A DNA stretch of 64,000 nt, from positions 248,001-312,000 of the forward strand of contig NZ_JAUOPH010000003.1 of the NCBI RefSeq assembly GCF_030546935.1, read 5' to 3'. Origin of the DNA: Marinobacter sp. 2_MG-2023. Lineage in GTDB: Bacteria; Pseudomonadota; Gammaproteobacteria; Pseudomonadales; Oleiphilaceae. Of the stretch, positions 17,940 through 27,399 are shown piece by piece. The notes under the pieces were generated by a model. It saw only the letters and a program-made list of their open reading frames with translations, made no database searches and was not told the origin of the DNA. Numbering within the stretch: the stretch's first letter is position 1; the number at the start of each line of letters is the position of its first letter. Position numbers and translations under genes: made by a program.

Positions 17940-19931
17940 ATGACTTCATTGTCTTTCCCGATACGCTCATTGCCGGAACGTATCTATCAACGGTTCAGCT
18001 GGACCGGTGCTTATGCTCCGATATTGATGCTATTTTTGGCAATACTTCTCATCGGAGGGTTGTCCCGTTTTCTGCTGGTGGCATGGCAGTTCGATCGGGT
18101 TGCGGAAACATCCGTCTGGCCAGACATTTTTCTTCATGGATTACGGGTGGATCTGATCATGGCGGGTATGGCCGTGGCACCTCTGGTCCTTCTTTTGCCG
18201 GTTCTGGGTCATCGTTTCAGTTGGACAGTCTGGAAGCGTCTGACAGGCCTGTGGTCGCTTTTTGTTGTTTTCGTGTTTCTGTTCATGGAGCTGGCAACGC
18301 CAACCTTTATTGCAGAATACGATACCCGGCCCAACCGCCTGTTCATTGAGTATCTGAATTATCCCAAAGAGGTACTGAGTATGCTCTGGGAGGGATACTT
18401 GCCGACAGTTGTTGCCGGAGTCTTTCTTTGTGTCTCAGTGACGCTTTTGTTTGCCTGGTTGCTGCGACCCTGGTCAGGGGAGGTCAGGTCGGGCAGCTAT
18501 CCTCGAGCGCTTCTGGTTTGGCCGATCGTAATTCTCGCCGTGTTTATGTGTATTCGCTCCACGACCGGCCATCGACCTGCTAACCCGGCGATGTTCGCAT
18601 TGACTTCAGATGCCCTGGTGAATTCGCTGATAATCAACTCAACCTGGTCGGTGGCCTTTGCTATCTACAATCTCAAGCACGAGGACGACGCAGGTGACAT
18701 CTACGGCCAAATGGAAGTTTCCAAAATACTTGATGAGGTGAGGAGTGCGCCCTGGCTCAGTAACTACGCTTTCAGCTCAAGTGAGTTTCCGACGCTACAC
18801 CGGCAGCGCCCTGTACTCGAAAAGTCCCGCCCACTTAATCTGGTCATTGTTCTTGAAGAAAGCCTGGGTGCGACCTTTGTTGAGTCATTGGGTGGCACCC
18901 CGGTTACTCCTCGCCTTGAAGCCCTGAAAGACTCGGGCTGGTGGTTCGAGAATCTGTATGCGACGGGTACAAGGTCTGTTCGTGGTATTGAAGCTGTTGT
19001 CTCCGGCTATTTGCCTTCTCCGGCACGGAGCGTAGTGAAGCTGTCACTGTCCCAGACAGGGTTCTTTACCTTGGGTGAGCTGCTGAAACATCAAGGCTAC
19101 GACACAGGTTTCATTTATGGCGGTGAAGCCCATTTTGACAATATGCGCAGCTTTTTCTCCGGAAACGGTTTCGACACGATCATCGACGAACAGGACTACA
19201 CCAGCCCCGTTTTTACCGGGAGTTGGGGGGTCAGCGATGAAGATTTGTTCGCAAAAACCCATGAAGACCTTGAGAAACTCCATGCGTCGGAGAAACCTTT
19301 TTTCCGTCTGGTTTTTTCATCTTCCAATCACACTCCATTTGAATACCCTGACCAAAGAATAGAGCGTTACGACGATGAGAAAAATACTGTTAATAATGCC
19401 GTTAAATATGCAGATCACGCCTTGGGTAATTTCATCGATACTGCCCGAAACAGTGACTACTGGGAGGATACGGTGTTCCTGATTGTTGCTGATCATGACG
19501 CCAGGGTCTGGGGTGACGAGCTGGTGCCCGTGAAGAACTTTCAGATTCCGGGGCTGATACTTGGGGCTGATATTGAAAGCCGGCGCATTAAAACAGTGAC
19601 CAGCCAGATCGATCTTGCACCAACCCTGTTATCACTAATGGGCATTGCCAGTGACCACCCGATGATAGGCCGTGATCTGCTGAGTTTTCCGGAAGAGCCC
19701 GGCCGGGCGATCATGCAGTTCAATGATTACTATGCGTGGATGGACGACCGCTTCAACGTGACAGTATTGCGGCCCGGTCAGGAAGCTTTAGCGGGAGTCT
19801 ATTCCCGAGAAAAGGGCAGCACAGAATATCTGGAAGACAGTCCGGAGAAAGCTGCGACTGAAAAAGCGCTGGCCCATGCACTCCTTCCACTGATGTTGTA
19901 TCGGGAACAGGCGTATCAGGCCAGGCTATGA
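17940..19931 (+). CDS. LtaS-like sulfatase-family phosphoethanolamine/phosphoglycerol transferase
   Basis: An inner-membrane enzyme with about five N-terminal helices (to about 215) and a periplasmic sulfatase/alkaline-phosphatase-fold domain. Visible catalytic elements: VIVLEESLGATF (metal-binding Glu), ATGTRSVRGIEA (Thr nucleophile), FSSSNHTPF and VADHDARVWG (metal-binding Asp/His). In Gram-negatives this family adds phosphoglycerol or phosphoethanolamine to glucans or lipids. Start 17940 is preferred over 17865 because it places the first helix normally. The 3' end overlaps the histidine kinase gene by 16 bases, convergent. Confidence 0.85.
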   Translation: MTSLSFPIRSLPERIYQRFSWTGAYAPILMLFLAILLIGGLSRFLLVAWQFDRVAETSVWPDIFLHGLRVDLIMAGMAVAPLVLLLPVLGHRFSWTVWKRLTGLWSLFVVFVFLFMELATPTFIAEYDTRPNRLFIEYLNYPKEVLSMLWEGYLPTVVAGVFLCVSVTLLFAWLLRPWSGEVRSGSYPRALLVWPIVILAVFMCIRSTTGHRPANPAMFALTSDALVNSLIINSTWSVAFAIYNLKHEDDAGDIYGQMEVSKILDEVRSAPWLSNYAFSSSEFPTLHRQRPVLEKSRPLNLVIVLEESLGATFVESLGGTPVTPRLEALKDSGWWFENLYATGTRSVRGIEAVVSGYLPSPARSVVKLSLSQTGFFTLGELLKHQGYDTGFIYGGEAHFDNMRSFFSGNGFDTIIDEQDYTSPVFTGSWGVSDEDLFAKTHEDLEKLHASEKPFFRLVFSSSNHTPFEYPDQRIERYDDEKNTVNNAVKYADHALGNFIDTARNSDYWEDTVFLIVADHDARVWGDELVPVKNFQIPGLILGADIESRRIKTVTSQIDLAPTLLSLMGIASDHPMIGRDLLSFPEEPGRAIMQFNDYYAWMDDRFNVTVLRPGQEALAGVYSREKGSTEYLEDSPEKAATEKALAHALLPLMLYREQAYQARL

Positions 19932-21205
19932 ACGTGGATCAAAAACTCCGTGCCTTTGCCGTCTGATTGCGAGACCTCCAGATCCCAGCCCAGTCGTTCA
20001 CAAACCAGCCGGACAATCAGCAACCCGAAAGTGGTGTTGCTGAACTCTCCGGCCGGGGACGTAATGGCGCGGGGTGCTTCGTCAGTATTCAGGCTTGCAG
20101 TAATTCGATCAGGAAGTCCGGGGCCGAAATCCCGCACCGAGATGCTGGAGTCGAACATTCGAACCTCCACCTCGGAAACGGTGTGCCTTAATGCATTTTG
20201 CAACAGATTTCTCAGCAACATGCGCACCAGAGCGGGATGAGTGTTTATTCTCAGTTCCGAGCTGTCTGAGTAGACAGTAATCCGCCCGGCATGATTCGGA
20301 AGCCCCTGTTCCAGGTCATCAATGGTGTTCTGGACGATTTCCTGCAATATCACGGTTCGGGCATCGTCTTTGGGCGTTTCACTGCGAGCGAGCTCAAGCA
20401 GGACATCTGTATCGTCGCGCATGGTTTGCATGGCCCGGCGGATACGAGCGAGGGTTTTTTCGTCCGCTGCAGACAAACTCTGGCGCTGCTCGAGTACGTT
20501 GAGGGCGCCACTCATCACGGCAAGGGGTGTGCGCAACTCATGACTCGCTAGCTTCACAAACGACTTCTCGCGCTCGATATGGCGCTCTGAAGCGGAAAGG
20601 AAGCGGTTAAATGCAGCAGCGATATCGCAAAACTCCTGATCATGATAATCCGTAGTGATTTGCGGCATCCTGGTACCCGGTGCTGTGTTGAGGACTTCAC
20701 GAGTCAGCTTTTTAAAGGGGCGCACCAGGTATTGGGCGCCTGTGCGGGCGACAAAAAAACCGACAAGAAGCATGAAGCCGGCTACACCTGCCAGAGCAAG
20801 CTGAACCAGGGACTCGCGGTTTTCCATGATCGTAATATCCTGAGCCAGAAACAGCTTTCCGTCTGGCGCAGTCACCTGCTCGCCGAATATGAGAAGTGTT
20901 GTTTCACCTATCTCGACCTCTTGGGAAAACGGCAGAGGGAGGCTCTGAAAATAGTCTGGCAGGCGGTCTTCATGCTCACCTTCGGGAAGGAAAGTGGCTT
21001 CCAGTTGGGCTGTTTTTAGAGGTTGAAAGCTCCCTTCCCGGAGTTGCTCTGTGAAAAACTGGGCATCTGCCTTCAGCTCCAGGCTGAGAATAGTGTCCTC
21101 AACATCATTTACAAACACCTCGACGATAAACATCGAGAGAGCAGTCGTGGCGGCGATCAGGAAAAACAGGGTTCGGGCCAGACGCGTGGTCAGGGAGAAT
21201 TTCAT
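19916..21205 (-). CDS. Two-component sensor histidine kinase
   Basis: A 429-residue inner-membrane kinase. TM1 is at about 10-32; a periplasmic sensor of about 100 residues follows; TM2 is at about 134-154; then HAMP, dimerisation domain with phospho-His222 (LASHELRTPLAV), and an ATPase domain with N-box LLRNLLQNALRH and G-boxes VRDFGPGLPD and FGLLIVRLVCERLG. It is the last gene of the five-gene operon and overlaps the response regulator by 4 bases (ATGA). Confidence 0.94.
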   Translation of the reverse strand: MKFSLTTRLARTLFFLIAATTALSMFIVEVFVNDVEDTILSLELKADAQFFTEQLREGSFQPLKTAQLEATFLPEGEHEDRLPDYFQSLPLPFSQEVEIGETTLLIFGEQVTAPDGKLFLAQDITIMENRESLVQLALAGVAGFMLLVGFFVARTGAQYLVRPFKKLTREVLNTAPGTRMPQITTDYHDQEFCDIAAAFNRFLSASERHIEREKSFVKLASHELRTPLAVMSGALNVLEQRQSLSAADEKTLARIRRAMQTMRDDTDVLLELARSETPKDDARTVILQEIVQNTIDDLEQGLPNHAGRITVYSDSSELRINTHPALVRMLLRNLLQNALRHTVSEVEVRMFDSSISVRDFGPGLPDRITASLNTDEAPRAITSPAGEFSNTTFGLLIVRLVCERLGWDLEVSQSDGKGTEFLIHVHSLA

Positions 21206-21981
21206 GGTGTATCGGTGCTTTCTTTTTCAAGGGGGTCCGCAGGGACCTCTAACCTGTACCCTCGTCCATGGATGGTTTTTACCATACCGCTACCCACGCT
21301 GGCCTGAAGGGATTTCCGGAGTGTGTAAATATGAGTTCGCAGGCTGTTTCCTTCCGTTTCGCCATAATGAGCTCCCCATATGGCTTCGCTCAGTGCTTCA
21401 TGGCTGAGGAAGCTCGGATAGGCTCGCATCAATAATTCAAACAGGCGAGCCGGCGTGCCGGATAGTGCTGTTTTCCGCCCGTGCAGTTCCACTTCAAGTG
21501 TGCCCGGGTCGAACCGTACATCGCCGGCCGACAAGACGGGCCTCTGGGGTGAATAGCGCCGGTGCAGGGCTTCAATTCGCAATTGTAGCTCACGCAACTC
21601 GAACGGTTTTACAAGGTAATCATCAGCACCGCAATCAAACCCTTTTTCCTTGTCGGTAAGTGCGCTCAATGCGGTCATCAGAATAACAGGCGTTTCGCAT
21701 TTCAGGTCCTGGCGGATACGCCGGCAGATATCATAACCATTGATGCCAGGTAGCATCAGGTCCAGCACGATAACGTCGTAGGTCTGGGTGGCGAGCAAAT
21801 GCAGGGCGGTCAGACCGTCAGCGGCAAAATCCAGAGCGTAACGATCCTCACCCAGAAACTCGAACAGGTTTTCAGCCAGATCCACTTGGTCCTCAATAAT
21901 CAAAAGCTTGAGAGACGGTTTGACAGACCTTTTGCCAGAAGTCAGTGCAGGAGTTAGTGCAGAAGAGTGATCAGATGTCAT
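21202..21981 (-). CDS. OmpR/PhoB-family response regulator
   Basis: A 259-residue regulator. It has a 23-residue N-terminal extension, then a receiver domain (acidic pair Glu30-Asp31, phospho-Asp74 in VIVLDLMLPGI, Lys in YLVKPF) and a C-terminal winged helix (SLRTHIYTLRKSL, IHGRGYRL). It overlaps the arnT-like gene by 11 bases and the kinase gene by 4, so it is translated together with envelope-modifying enzymes. A PmrA-like role is an inference from that context. Confidence 0.93.
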   Translation of the reverse strand: MTSDHSSALTPALTSGKRSVKPSLKLLIIEDQVDLAENLFEFLGEDRYALDFAADGLTALHLLATQTYDVIVLDLMLPGINGYDICRRIRQDLKCETPVILMTALSALTDKEKGFDCGADDYLVKPFELRELQLRIEALHRRYSPQRPVLSAGDVRFDPGTLEVELHGRKTALSGTPARLFELLMRAYPSFLSHEALSEAIWGAHYGETEGNSLRTHIYTLRKSLQASVGSGMVKTIHGRGYRLEVPADPLEKESTDTP

Positions 21982-23470
21982 TCAAGCGAACTCCGTTGGC
22001 GCCAGACACTGTATGTTGACCGTGGCGCGAGCCCTCAATAATCAACAATTGATAGCGATTATTTTCCATAATCTTCCGGTTCGAAATGGATAAGTCAGCC
22101 ACGTTATTCTCTGACCAGCTCCTCGGAACGGCCACGTACAAACGTTTAAATCTGTCGGCCAACTGCAACTTACTCAAACCACCCCGGGTAACTTCGAGAG
22201 CATCCCCGCCTGAGTAAAACCTGGCGGAAAAGGGCAGGTTGTCCAGATACAACAGCGGGCTGTCCTGTGCTTGCCTGTTCTGTTGGTAATAGCTTACCAG
22301 TTCCTTCTCCGTTTTGACCGGCGTCCAGCCTGTCGCGGCCAGACCGACGAAGACGCTCAGTAAAACAGGCACAAGCGCCACCAGGCCGCCCCGTACCCTA
22401 AACAACGGGGAAGTCTCCCAATGCGAGACCCGGCGACCGATCAGGATGGCGGTAAACGGGAGTGAAGGCAGTATATAAGTCCAGAGTGTATTGCCTGCGA
22501 GCGTAAAAAACAGCATAGGCGCTATTGCGCTGAGCAGTAGAAAGCGGACTCCGGGATTTGATATGGCTGTGTGCAGGGCTTCGTTTCTTTTGCCACTGCG
22601 CAATGCACTTGCCAGGCTCGCCAGCGCAAGAATTCCCCATGGAAAGGATGCCCACAACCAGAATATCCAGATCATGCCCTTGGGCCGGTTATGCGCACTG
22701 CCGTAGAGGTCTCCAGCCCAACCCGGGTCCAGGAACCGGCGAATATGTTCCCCTATGATAAAGTAATCCAGAAACCCGGGGGTCTTTAACTCAGCCATGA
22801 CATACCAGGGGCAGACCAGCAGCGCAGTTATCAGCGTTCCTCCCAGCCAGGGAAGTCTTCGCAAGTATGTGGTCGCCTCACGCCATGAGAGAAGTAACCA
22901 CAAACCAAGGGGAATTCCGGTCAGCACCAGGGCCAAGGGGCCTTTGGACAGAAGTCCGATCACCATTCCAAGAAAGAAAAGCCATCGCCAAACGCCGCGT
23001 TCTCCCGACATCACCAAACAGAAGCTGACCAGCGTAAGCGTGGTGCCAAGAGCCAGAAAGGCGTCGGTCATTACGGCTCCGGCACTGATGTACGTGAGGG
23101 CCATGGTCCCGAAAACCAGGCTACTCCATTGAGCCACCTGAACACTCCAGAGTTGCCGCGCCAGTCGCCACACCAGCCACACCATGCCGAGCGTTGCCAG
23201 CCAGGAAGGAAAGCGTAGCGAAAACTCCGAGATACCGAGCATCTTGATGGACGCCGCCTGGGCCCAGAAAGACAATGGCGGTTTACCCCAGAAAGGAACG
23301 CCGGGTTCAAACCAGGGCGTAATCCAGTCTCCGGTTTCCGCCATCAAGCGGGCGATTTCCGCGTAACGAGGCTCGGTAGTGTCTGCAAAGGGAAACAGCG
23401 CCATGCTAATGAAGCGGCTCACTAGAATTACCGCCAGTATCAGCAACCAGACGTTAAACCGCTTTGACAT
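21971..23470 (-). CDS. ArnT-like family 39 glycosyltransferase
   Basis: A multi-spanning inner-membrane glycosyltransferase of 499 residues (GT-C fold). The first periplasmic loop has the family signature FADTTEPRYAEIARLM, followed by WITPWFEPGVPFWGKPPL. These enzymes move a sugar from polyprenyl phosphate to lipid A or other acceptors, in the periplasm. With a GT2 and a GtrA-like flippase partner upstream, it is placed to use the lipid-linked sugar those proteins make. The sugar is unknown; other arn genes are absent, so aminoarabinose is not implied. Confidence 0.9.
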   Translation of the reverse strand: MSKRFNVWLLILAVILVSRFISMALFPFADTTEPRYAEIARLMAETGDWITPWFEPGVPFWGKPPLSFWAQAASIKMLGISEFSLRFPSWLATLGMVWLVWRLARQLWSVQVAQWSSLVFGTMALTYISAGAVMTDAFLALGTTLTLVSFCLVMSGERGVWRWLFFLGMVIGLLSKGPLALVLTGIPLGLWLLLSWREATTYLRRLPWLGGTLITALLVCPWYVMAELKTPGFLDYFIIGEHIRRFLDPGWAGDLYGSAHNRPKGMIWIFWLWASFPWGILALASLASALRSGKRNEALHTAISNPGVRFLLLSAIAPMLFFTLAGNTLWTYILPSLPFTAILIGRRVSHWETSPLFRVRGGLVALVPVLLSVFVGLAATGWTPVKTEKELVSYYQQNRQAQDSPLLYLDNLPFSARFYSGGDALEVTRGGLSKLQLADRFKRLYVAVPRSWSENNVADLSISNRKIMENNRYQLLIIEGSRHGQHTVSGANGVRLNDI

Positions 23471-24482
23471 GTCGTGCCCCTGTCATTTTACGATTAGCCT
23501 GCTGCGTAACACTGACCCGGCTTTCAAGCACCTCTTCGGTCAGGTAAATCGGTCGCTGTTTGGATTCCATATAGGTCTTGCCGACGTACTCGCCCACGAT
23601 GCCCACGCTTATTAATTGAATGCCACCGAGAAAGCTGATGATGGCCACCAGTGATGGGTAGCCGCTGGTCGCATCGCCCAGCATGATAGCCTTGACGACG
23701 ATCCACAGCCCGAATACCGCGCCCATAGTGGCGGCGATCAGTCCGATCAACGTAGCCCAGCGCAAAGGTGACACCGAGAATGAAGTCAGCCCTTCAAGCG
23801 CAAGCCCAACCAGCCCTGGATAATCCCATTTTGTTTCCCCTGCGACTCTGGATTCTCGGTCATACTGAATTATTCTGGTTGGCATGCCGACCCAGGCAAA
23901 CAAGCCTTTCATATAGCGATTGCGCTCCTTCAGAGACAACAGAGCGTTAACCGCCTTTCGACTCATCAATCGGAAATCACCGGTATCTACCGGAATATTT
24001 GTCCGGCTGGTTCGGTTCAGCAACCGATAGAAAATGTGCGCACTCCAGCGCTTTAAGGCCGTTTCCCCAGCCCGTGAACGACGCTGCATCAGAACAACAT
24101 CTACACCAGACTGCCAGCATTCGACCATGCCCGGAATCTGCTCGGGCGGATCCTGCAGGTCGGCATCCAGCACGATCACCGCATCGCCCGTGGCATGTTC
24201 CATGCCCGCCGTCATTGCGGCTTCTTTGCCGAAATTCCGGCTCAATTTAACAAGACGGATGCCCGGCGTTCGGTCAACAACGCCGCGGATGTATTGGGCA
24301 CTGCCATCGTCGCTACCATCATCAACCAACACGATTTCCCACTTCAGGTCCAGTTGAGCGAGCACCGGTAGAACCCGCTCAAAGAAAAGAGGCAGCATGG
24401 GGCGCTCGTTAAATAGCGGCACTACGAGTGATAGCAATGGCTTATCAAACGGTACAGCAGGGAACTCAACGCGTTTGTTCAT
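23454..24482 (-). CDS. Polyprenyl-phosphate glycosyltransferase (GT2; GtrB/ArnC-like)
   Basis: Transfers a sugar from a nucleotide donor to polyprenyl phosphate on the cytoplasmic face. The GT-A domain shows LSLVVPLFNE, EIVLVDDGSDDGS and VIVLDADLQDPPE (metal-binding DxD). Two C-terminal transmembrane helices follow (about 235-300), as in GtrB and ArnC. 342 residues. It overlaps the arnT-like gene downstream by 17 bases and the gtrA-like gene upstream by 17. Confidence 0.93.
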   Translation of the reverse strand: MNKRVEFPAVPFDKPLLSLVVPLFNERPMLPLFFERVLPVLAQLDLKWEIVLVDDGSDDGSAQYIRGVVDRTPGIRLVKLSRNFGKEAAMTAGMEHATGDAVIVLDADLQDPPEQIPGMVECWQSGVDVVLMQRRSRAGETALKRWSAHIFYRLLNRTSRTNIPVDTGDFRLMSRKAVNALLSLKERNRYMKGLFAWVGMPTRIIQYDRESRVAGETKWDYPGLVGLALEGLTSFSVSPLRWATLIGLIAATMGAVFGLWIVVKAIMLGDATSGYPSLVAIISFLGGIQLISVGIVGEYVGKTYMESKQRPIYLTEEVLESRVSVTQQANRKMTGARHVKAV

Positions 24483-24942
24483 GGAAAACCAGCCTTTGGT
24501 AAACGGTGTAATTCATTGCAGCGACAAGCCCCGTAGCAGCCAATTGGGAAAGCGGTACGGGAAGTGCCAAAAGGTTATTGAACAGGAAGAAAAATACGAG
24601 ATTGCACAGCCAGGCGAAAAAACAGGATCCGACGTAGCGCCATAGGGTAAATCTGTGCGGGCCAGCGTTATGGAAGGCCATGCGTCGCTGTAGACCATAG
24701 TTCAGTGCGGCGCCCGACAGGCTTCCACTTGCGGTTGCGACTGTTGGCTCAAGCCCGGCGCCAATCAACGCAGCCATAACAAGCCAGTGAAACAGCGTGG
24801 CAAGGCCCCCGGCAGCCAGGAATCCTTGCACCTGGCGTGAGAAGAAAGGTGGTGAAAATCTGATCACAGCGAAAATGACCCCCTTGAAGACAGACGAAGT
24901 CGGGCTACTCGTGAGTGAGTACCTTAGCTCTGGCGGTATCAC
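24466..24942 (-). CDS. GtrA-family membrane protein
   Basis: A small protein with four predicted helices (LAAGGLATLFHWLVMAALIG and later segments), matching GtrA. These are thought to flip polyprenyl-phosphate-linked sugars across the inner membrane. The GTG at 24942 gives 158 residues, but a GTG at 24867 after AAGGGGGT gives a length closer to the family and may be the true start. First gene of the operon gtrA - GT2 - arnT-like - regulator - kinase. Confidence 0.85.
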   Translation of the reverse strand: MIPPELRYSLTSSPTSSVFKGVIFAVIRFSPPFFSRQVQGFLAAGGLATLFHWLVMAALIGAGLEPTVATASGSLSGAALNYGLQRRMAFHNAGPHRFTLWRYVGSCFFAWLCNLVFFFLFNNLLALPVPLSQLAATGLVAAMNYTVYQRLVFHEQTR

Positions 24943-25039
24943 GACTTTGTGGAGGTTTTATCAGGAAAATGTCAAAACTTGAGAAGGTAGATGCAGAAAG
25001 GAGGGGACGGACTGCAGGCTTTCGATACTGGCTTTGATT

Positions 25040-25909
25040 TCAGAGCCACTTCTTCGATTCTGCAATCACTGTGTTCATTCTGCTCTGCAGCGTTCTGTCG
25101 CGACGAACGGCAAGGTAGAGAGTCTCACTGACCGGGGTGGCAAGCCGGTGCGTCTTCACCCACTTGGGTCTCCCGAAGGCCTCGACAGCATGGGCTGGTA
25201 ATACGGTAAATCCTAATCCCATGCTCACCGGCTCCAGAATCAAACCAATCTGATTCGAAAAACCTTTCTTTTGAAACAGGTTACTGTGCTGAAACTGAGT
25301 GTAATTGGCACCAAGCAGCATACCCGCATGATGAGCTCCATCAGGGTGGTCAATAAATCCGAGTTCGATTAACGATTCCCAGCTGGGCTCAACAATATCG
25401 GCGGGCGTCACTAGCAGGAGAGATTCTTTTGCGACCGGTGAACAGCTCACTTCTTCCAGAGTTGACGCGCTGGTCATATACCCAAAATCGATCCTGTAAT
25501 CGGAAAGCGCGTTTTCGACGTCAGCATTTGGAGCGAACCGGTAATCAATCACAAGCCCGGGATGCTGGCTTTGCAAATTTAGGAGGTGAGGGTATAGCTT
25601 GAGCCCCACGCTTCCCGGGGACATGACTTTAACTAAGCCTTCGTACGGAGGGTCTTCGACGATTCTTTGTTCAAGGCTGGATAGCGCCTGAAGGATCGCA
25701 CGTCCTTCGGCGTACAGCAGTTCGCCAGCATCTGTGAGCGAAAACTGTTTGCCTTCACGAATCAGAAGGGCAACGCCCAACTGGTCTTCCAGTTTTCGCA
25801 CGTGTTGACTGACTCCGGATTGAGTCATGTGCAGGCGCTCAGCCGTGCGAGTGAAGTGACCTACCTCAACGAGTGTGCAAAAGCTCCTGAGCCAGGTAGT
25901 GTTAGTCAT
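25040..25909 (-). CDS. LysR-family transcriptional regulator
   Basis: A 289-residue regulator with a winged-helix domain (RTAERLHMTQSGVSQHVRKLEDQLG) and a typical substrate-binding-like effector domain. It diverges from the VOC-family gene at 26003. The 93-base gap is AT-rich, with palindromic stretches (TATGCATGATA region), and likely contains its operator. Control of the VOC gene is the simplest reading. Confidence 0.88.
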   Translation of the reverse strand: MTNTTWLRSFCTLVEVGHFTRTAERLHMTQSGVSQHVRKLEDQLGVALLIREGKQFSLTDAGELLYAEGRAILQALSSLEQRIVEDPPYEGLVKVMSPGSVGLKLYPHLLNLQSQHPGLVIDYRFAPNADVENALSDYRIDFGYMTSASTLEEVSCSPVAKESLLLVTPADIVEPSWESLIELGFIDHPDGAHHAGMLLGANYTQFQHSNLFQKKGFSNQIGLILEPVSMGLGFTVLPAHAVEAFGRPKWVKTHRLATPVSETLYLAVRRDRTLQSRMNTVIAESKKWL

Positions 25910-26002
25910 TACAAATTATACTCATATGCATGATAAACGATAATTTTACGTACTTATAAGGCGATTGTAACCTGTCTCTACGTTAAAACAGGAGTGCAGG
26001 AC

Positions 26003-26503
26003 ATGAACAACGTTTATCCAAGAAATTTTTCGCACATCGGTATTTCAGTACCCAGTCTTGAAGATGCCGTTAAATTTTATACCGAGGTGATGGGTTGGTA
26101 TCTGATCATGGAGCCAACGGAGATCGTTGAGGATGACAGCACCATTGGTGAAATGTGCACCGAGGTGTTTGGCAAAGGTTGGGGAAGCTTCCGCATTGCC
26201 CACATGTCTACCGGAGACAGGATTGGTGTCGAGGTATTCCAGTTTAAAAACCAGACGAATCCGGAGGATAACTTTGAGTATTGGAAAACCGGTATCTTCC
26301 ATTTCTGCGTGCAGGATCCGAACGTTGAAGAACTCGCTGATCGTATCGTAGCAGCCGGTGGCAAGAAGCGTATGCAGAAGCCGCGTTACTACTATCCGGG
26401 TGAGAAGCCTTACCGCATGATCTACATGGAAGACCCGTTCGGGAACATTCTGGAGATATACAGCCACAGCTATGAGCTGATCTACAGCGAAGGCGCATAC
26501 TGA
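26003..26503 (+). CDS. VOC-family (glyoxalase/dioxygenase-like) protein
   Basis: A 166-residue vicinal-oxygen-chelate protein. Metal-ligand candidates are the His in FSHIGISVPSLEDAV, the His in IFHFCVQDPN and the Glu in PFGNILEIYSHSYE. These are spaced as in the glyoxalase/bleomycin-resistance/dioxygenase superfamily. Start 26003 has AGGAG 8 bases upstream. It could be a lyase or dioxygenase; the substrate is not evident. It is divergent from a LysR regulator and convergent with a HAD gene. Confidence 0.82.
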   Translation: MNNVYPRNFSHIGISVPSLEDAVKFYTEVMGWYLIMEPTEIVEDDSTIGEMCTEVFGKGWGSFRIAHMSTGDRIGVEVFQFKNQTNPEDNFEYWKTGIFHFCVQDPNVEELADRIVAAGGKKRMQKPRYYYPGEKPYRMIYMEDPFGNILEIYSHSYELIYSEGAY

Positions 26504-26537
26504 AATGCTTGGGGCACCTTGGCCGATGCCCGGTCGG

Positions 26538-27236
26538 TCAGGTGCTTCGTCTGCGCTTGATCATTTCGTCGGCAAGGCCAGTAAGATCTGACGCACAAAG
26601 GTCGGGGACGGGGACATTGGTTGCAGGCAGCATGTCGTTGTAGGGGCGTTTGAGAAATGCGCCCTGGCATCCGGTAGCTTGTGCACCGATGGTATCCCAC
26701 AGGTGGCAGGCTACGAGGCACAGATCTGAAGTCTCGACCTCCAACTCTTTAGCGACAAGACGGTAGGTTTCCGGAGCCGGCTTGAATTTTTCTACTTCAG
26801 CGACACTGAAAGCCCTTTCAAAAAAACTGCTTAATCCTGCTTTCTCAAGCGGAGTGGGGGAGGCGCCGGCGGCTGAGTTGGTTAGCGTCACCATTCGAAA
26901 CCCGGCGTCCTGCAAGCGGGTGAGTGCGGGTAAAACGTCAGGGTGTGCCGGCATTGAACTCATTCGTTCTTTCAGCTCTGCAACATCCGTATCCGCAATG
27001 TTCACGCCATGGATACTCGCCGTCATTTTCAGGGCACCAATGCCTAGCTCTCCAAAGGGCGAGTATAGTCCCGAGAGGGTCATTGTCTGGGAATAAAGTA
27101 CAAGCTGTGCGAACCATTCTCTAAGCACGCCCGGATTGCCAAAGATTCGATCAAACAATGGCTCCAGGGTAGTGATATCCAGAAGCGTTTCATTTACGTC
27201 AAATACGATTATCGAGGGAAAGGCTTCATTTGGCAT
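26538..27236 (-). CDS. Haloacid dehalogenase type II-like hydrolase
   Basis: A 232-residue HAD-superfamily enzyme. Nucleophile Asp13 in IIVFDVNETLLD, Ser/Thr motif VTLTNSAAG, Lys in EKFKPAPETYR, and the acidic motif replaced by VACHLWDTIGAQATG, as in L-2-haloacid dehalogenases. Arg in VLREWFAQLVLY fits the substrate Arg of that group. It may hydrolyse 2-haloacids or another small acid. It diverges from the TetR gene, across a gap that carries the tandem operator at 27301-27353. Confidence 0.85.
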   Translation of the reverse strand: MPNEAFPSIIVFDVNETLLDITTLEPLFDRIFGNPGVLREWFAQLVLYSQTMTLSGLYSPFGELGIGALKMTASIHGVNIADTDVAELKERMSSMPAHPDVLPALTRLQDAGFRMVTLTNSAAGASPTPLEKAGLSSFFERAFSVAEVEKFKPAPETYRLVAKELEVETSDLCLVACHLWDTIGAQATGCQGAFLKRPYNDMLPATNVPVPDLCASDLTGLADEMIKRRRST

Positions 27237-27300
27237 AAGGCATTCTCTTGTTAAGGTTTCCGGAGCGCTGGAACTTGTTGGAATGTTAGTTGGATTCCAT

Positions 27301-27353
27301 GACTCTAACTGGACTTGAATGGTTGCTCAATATAAAATTGAGTAATCATTCAA
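27301..27353. promoter_or_regulatory. Tandem palindromic operator, copy A (probable TetR site)
   Basis: Two 16-bp palindromes, TTGAATGGTTGCTCAA (27315-27330) and TTGAGTAATCATTCAA (27338-27353), separated by 7 bases and preceded by GACTCTAACT. The same arrangement recurs at 29726-29778 with 40 of 53 positions identical by hand alignment. It lies 46 bases upstream of the TetR gene and between it and the divergent HAD gene. Confidence 0.75.
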
Positions 27354-27399
27354 ACTCCAGCGCCGTATAGTATTTCGGCACCAATAACTGGGAATATCC

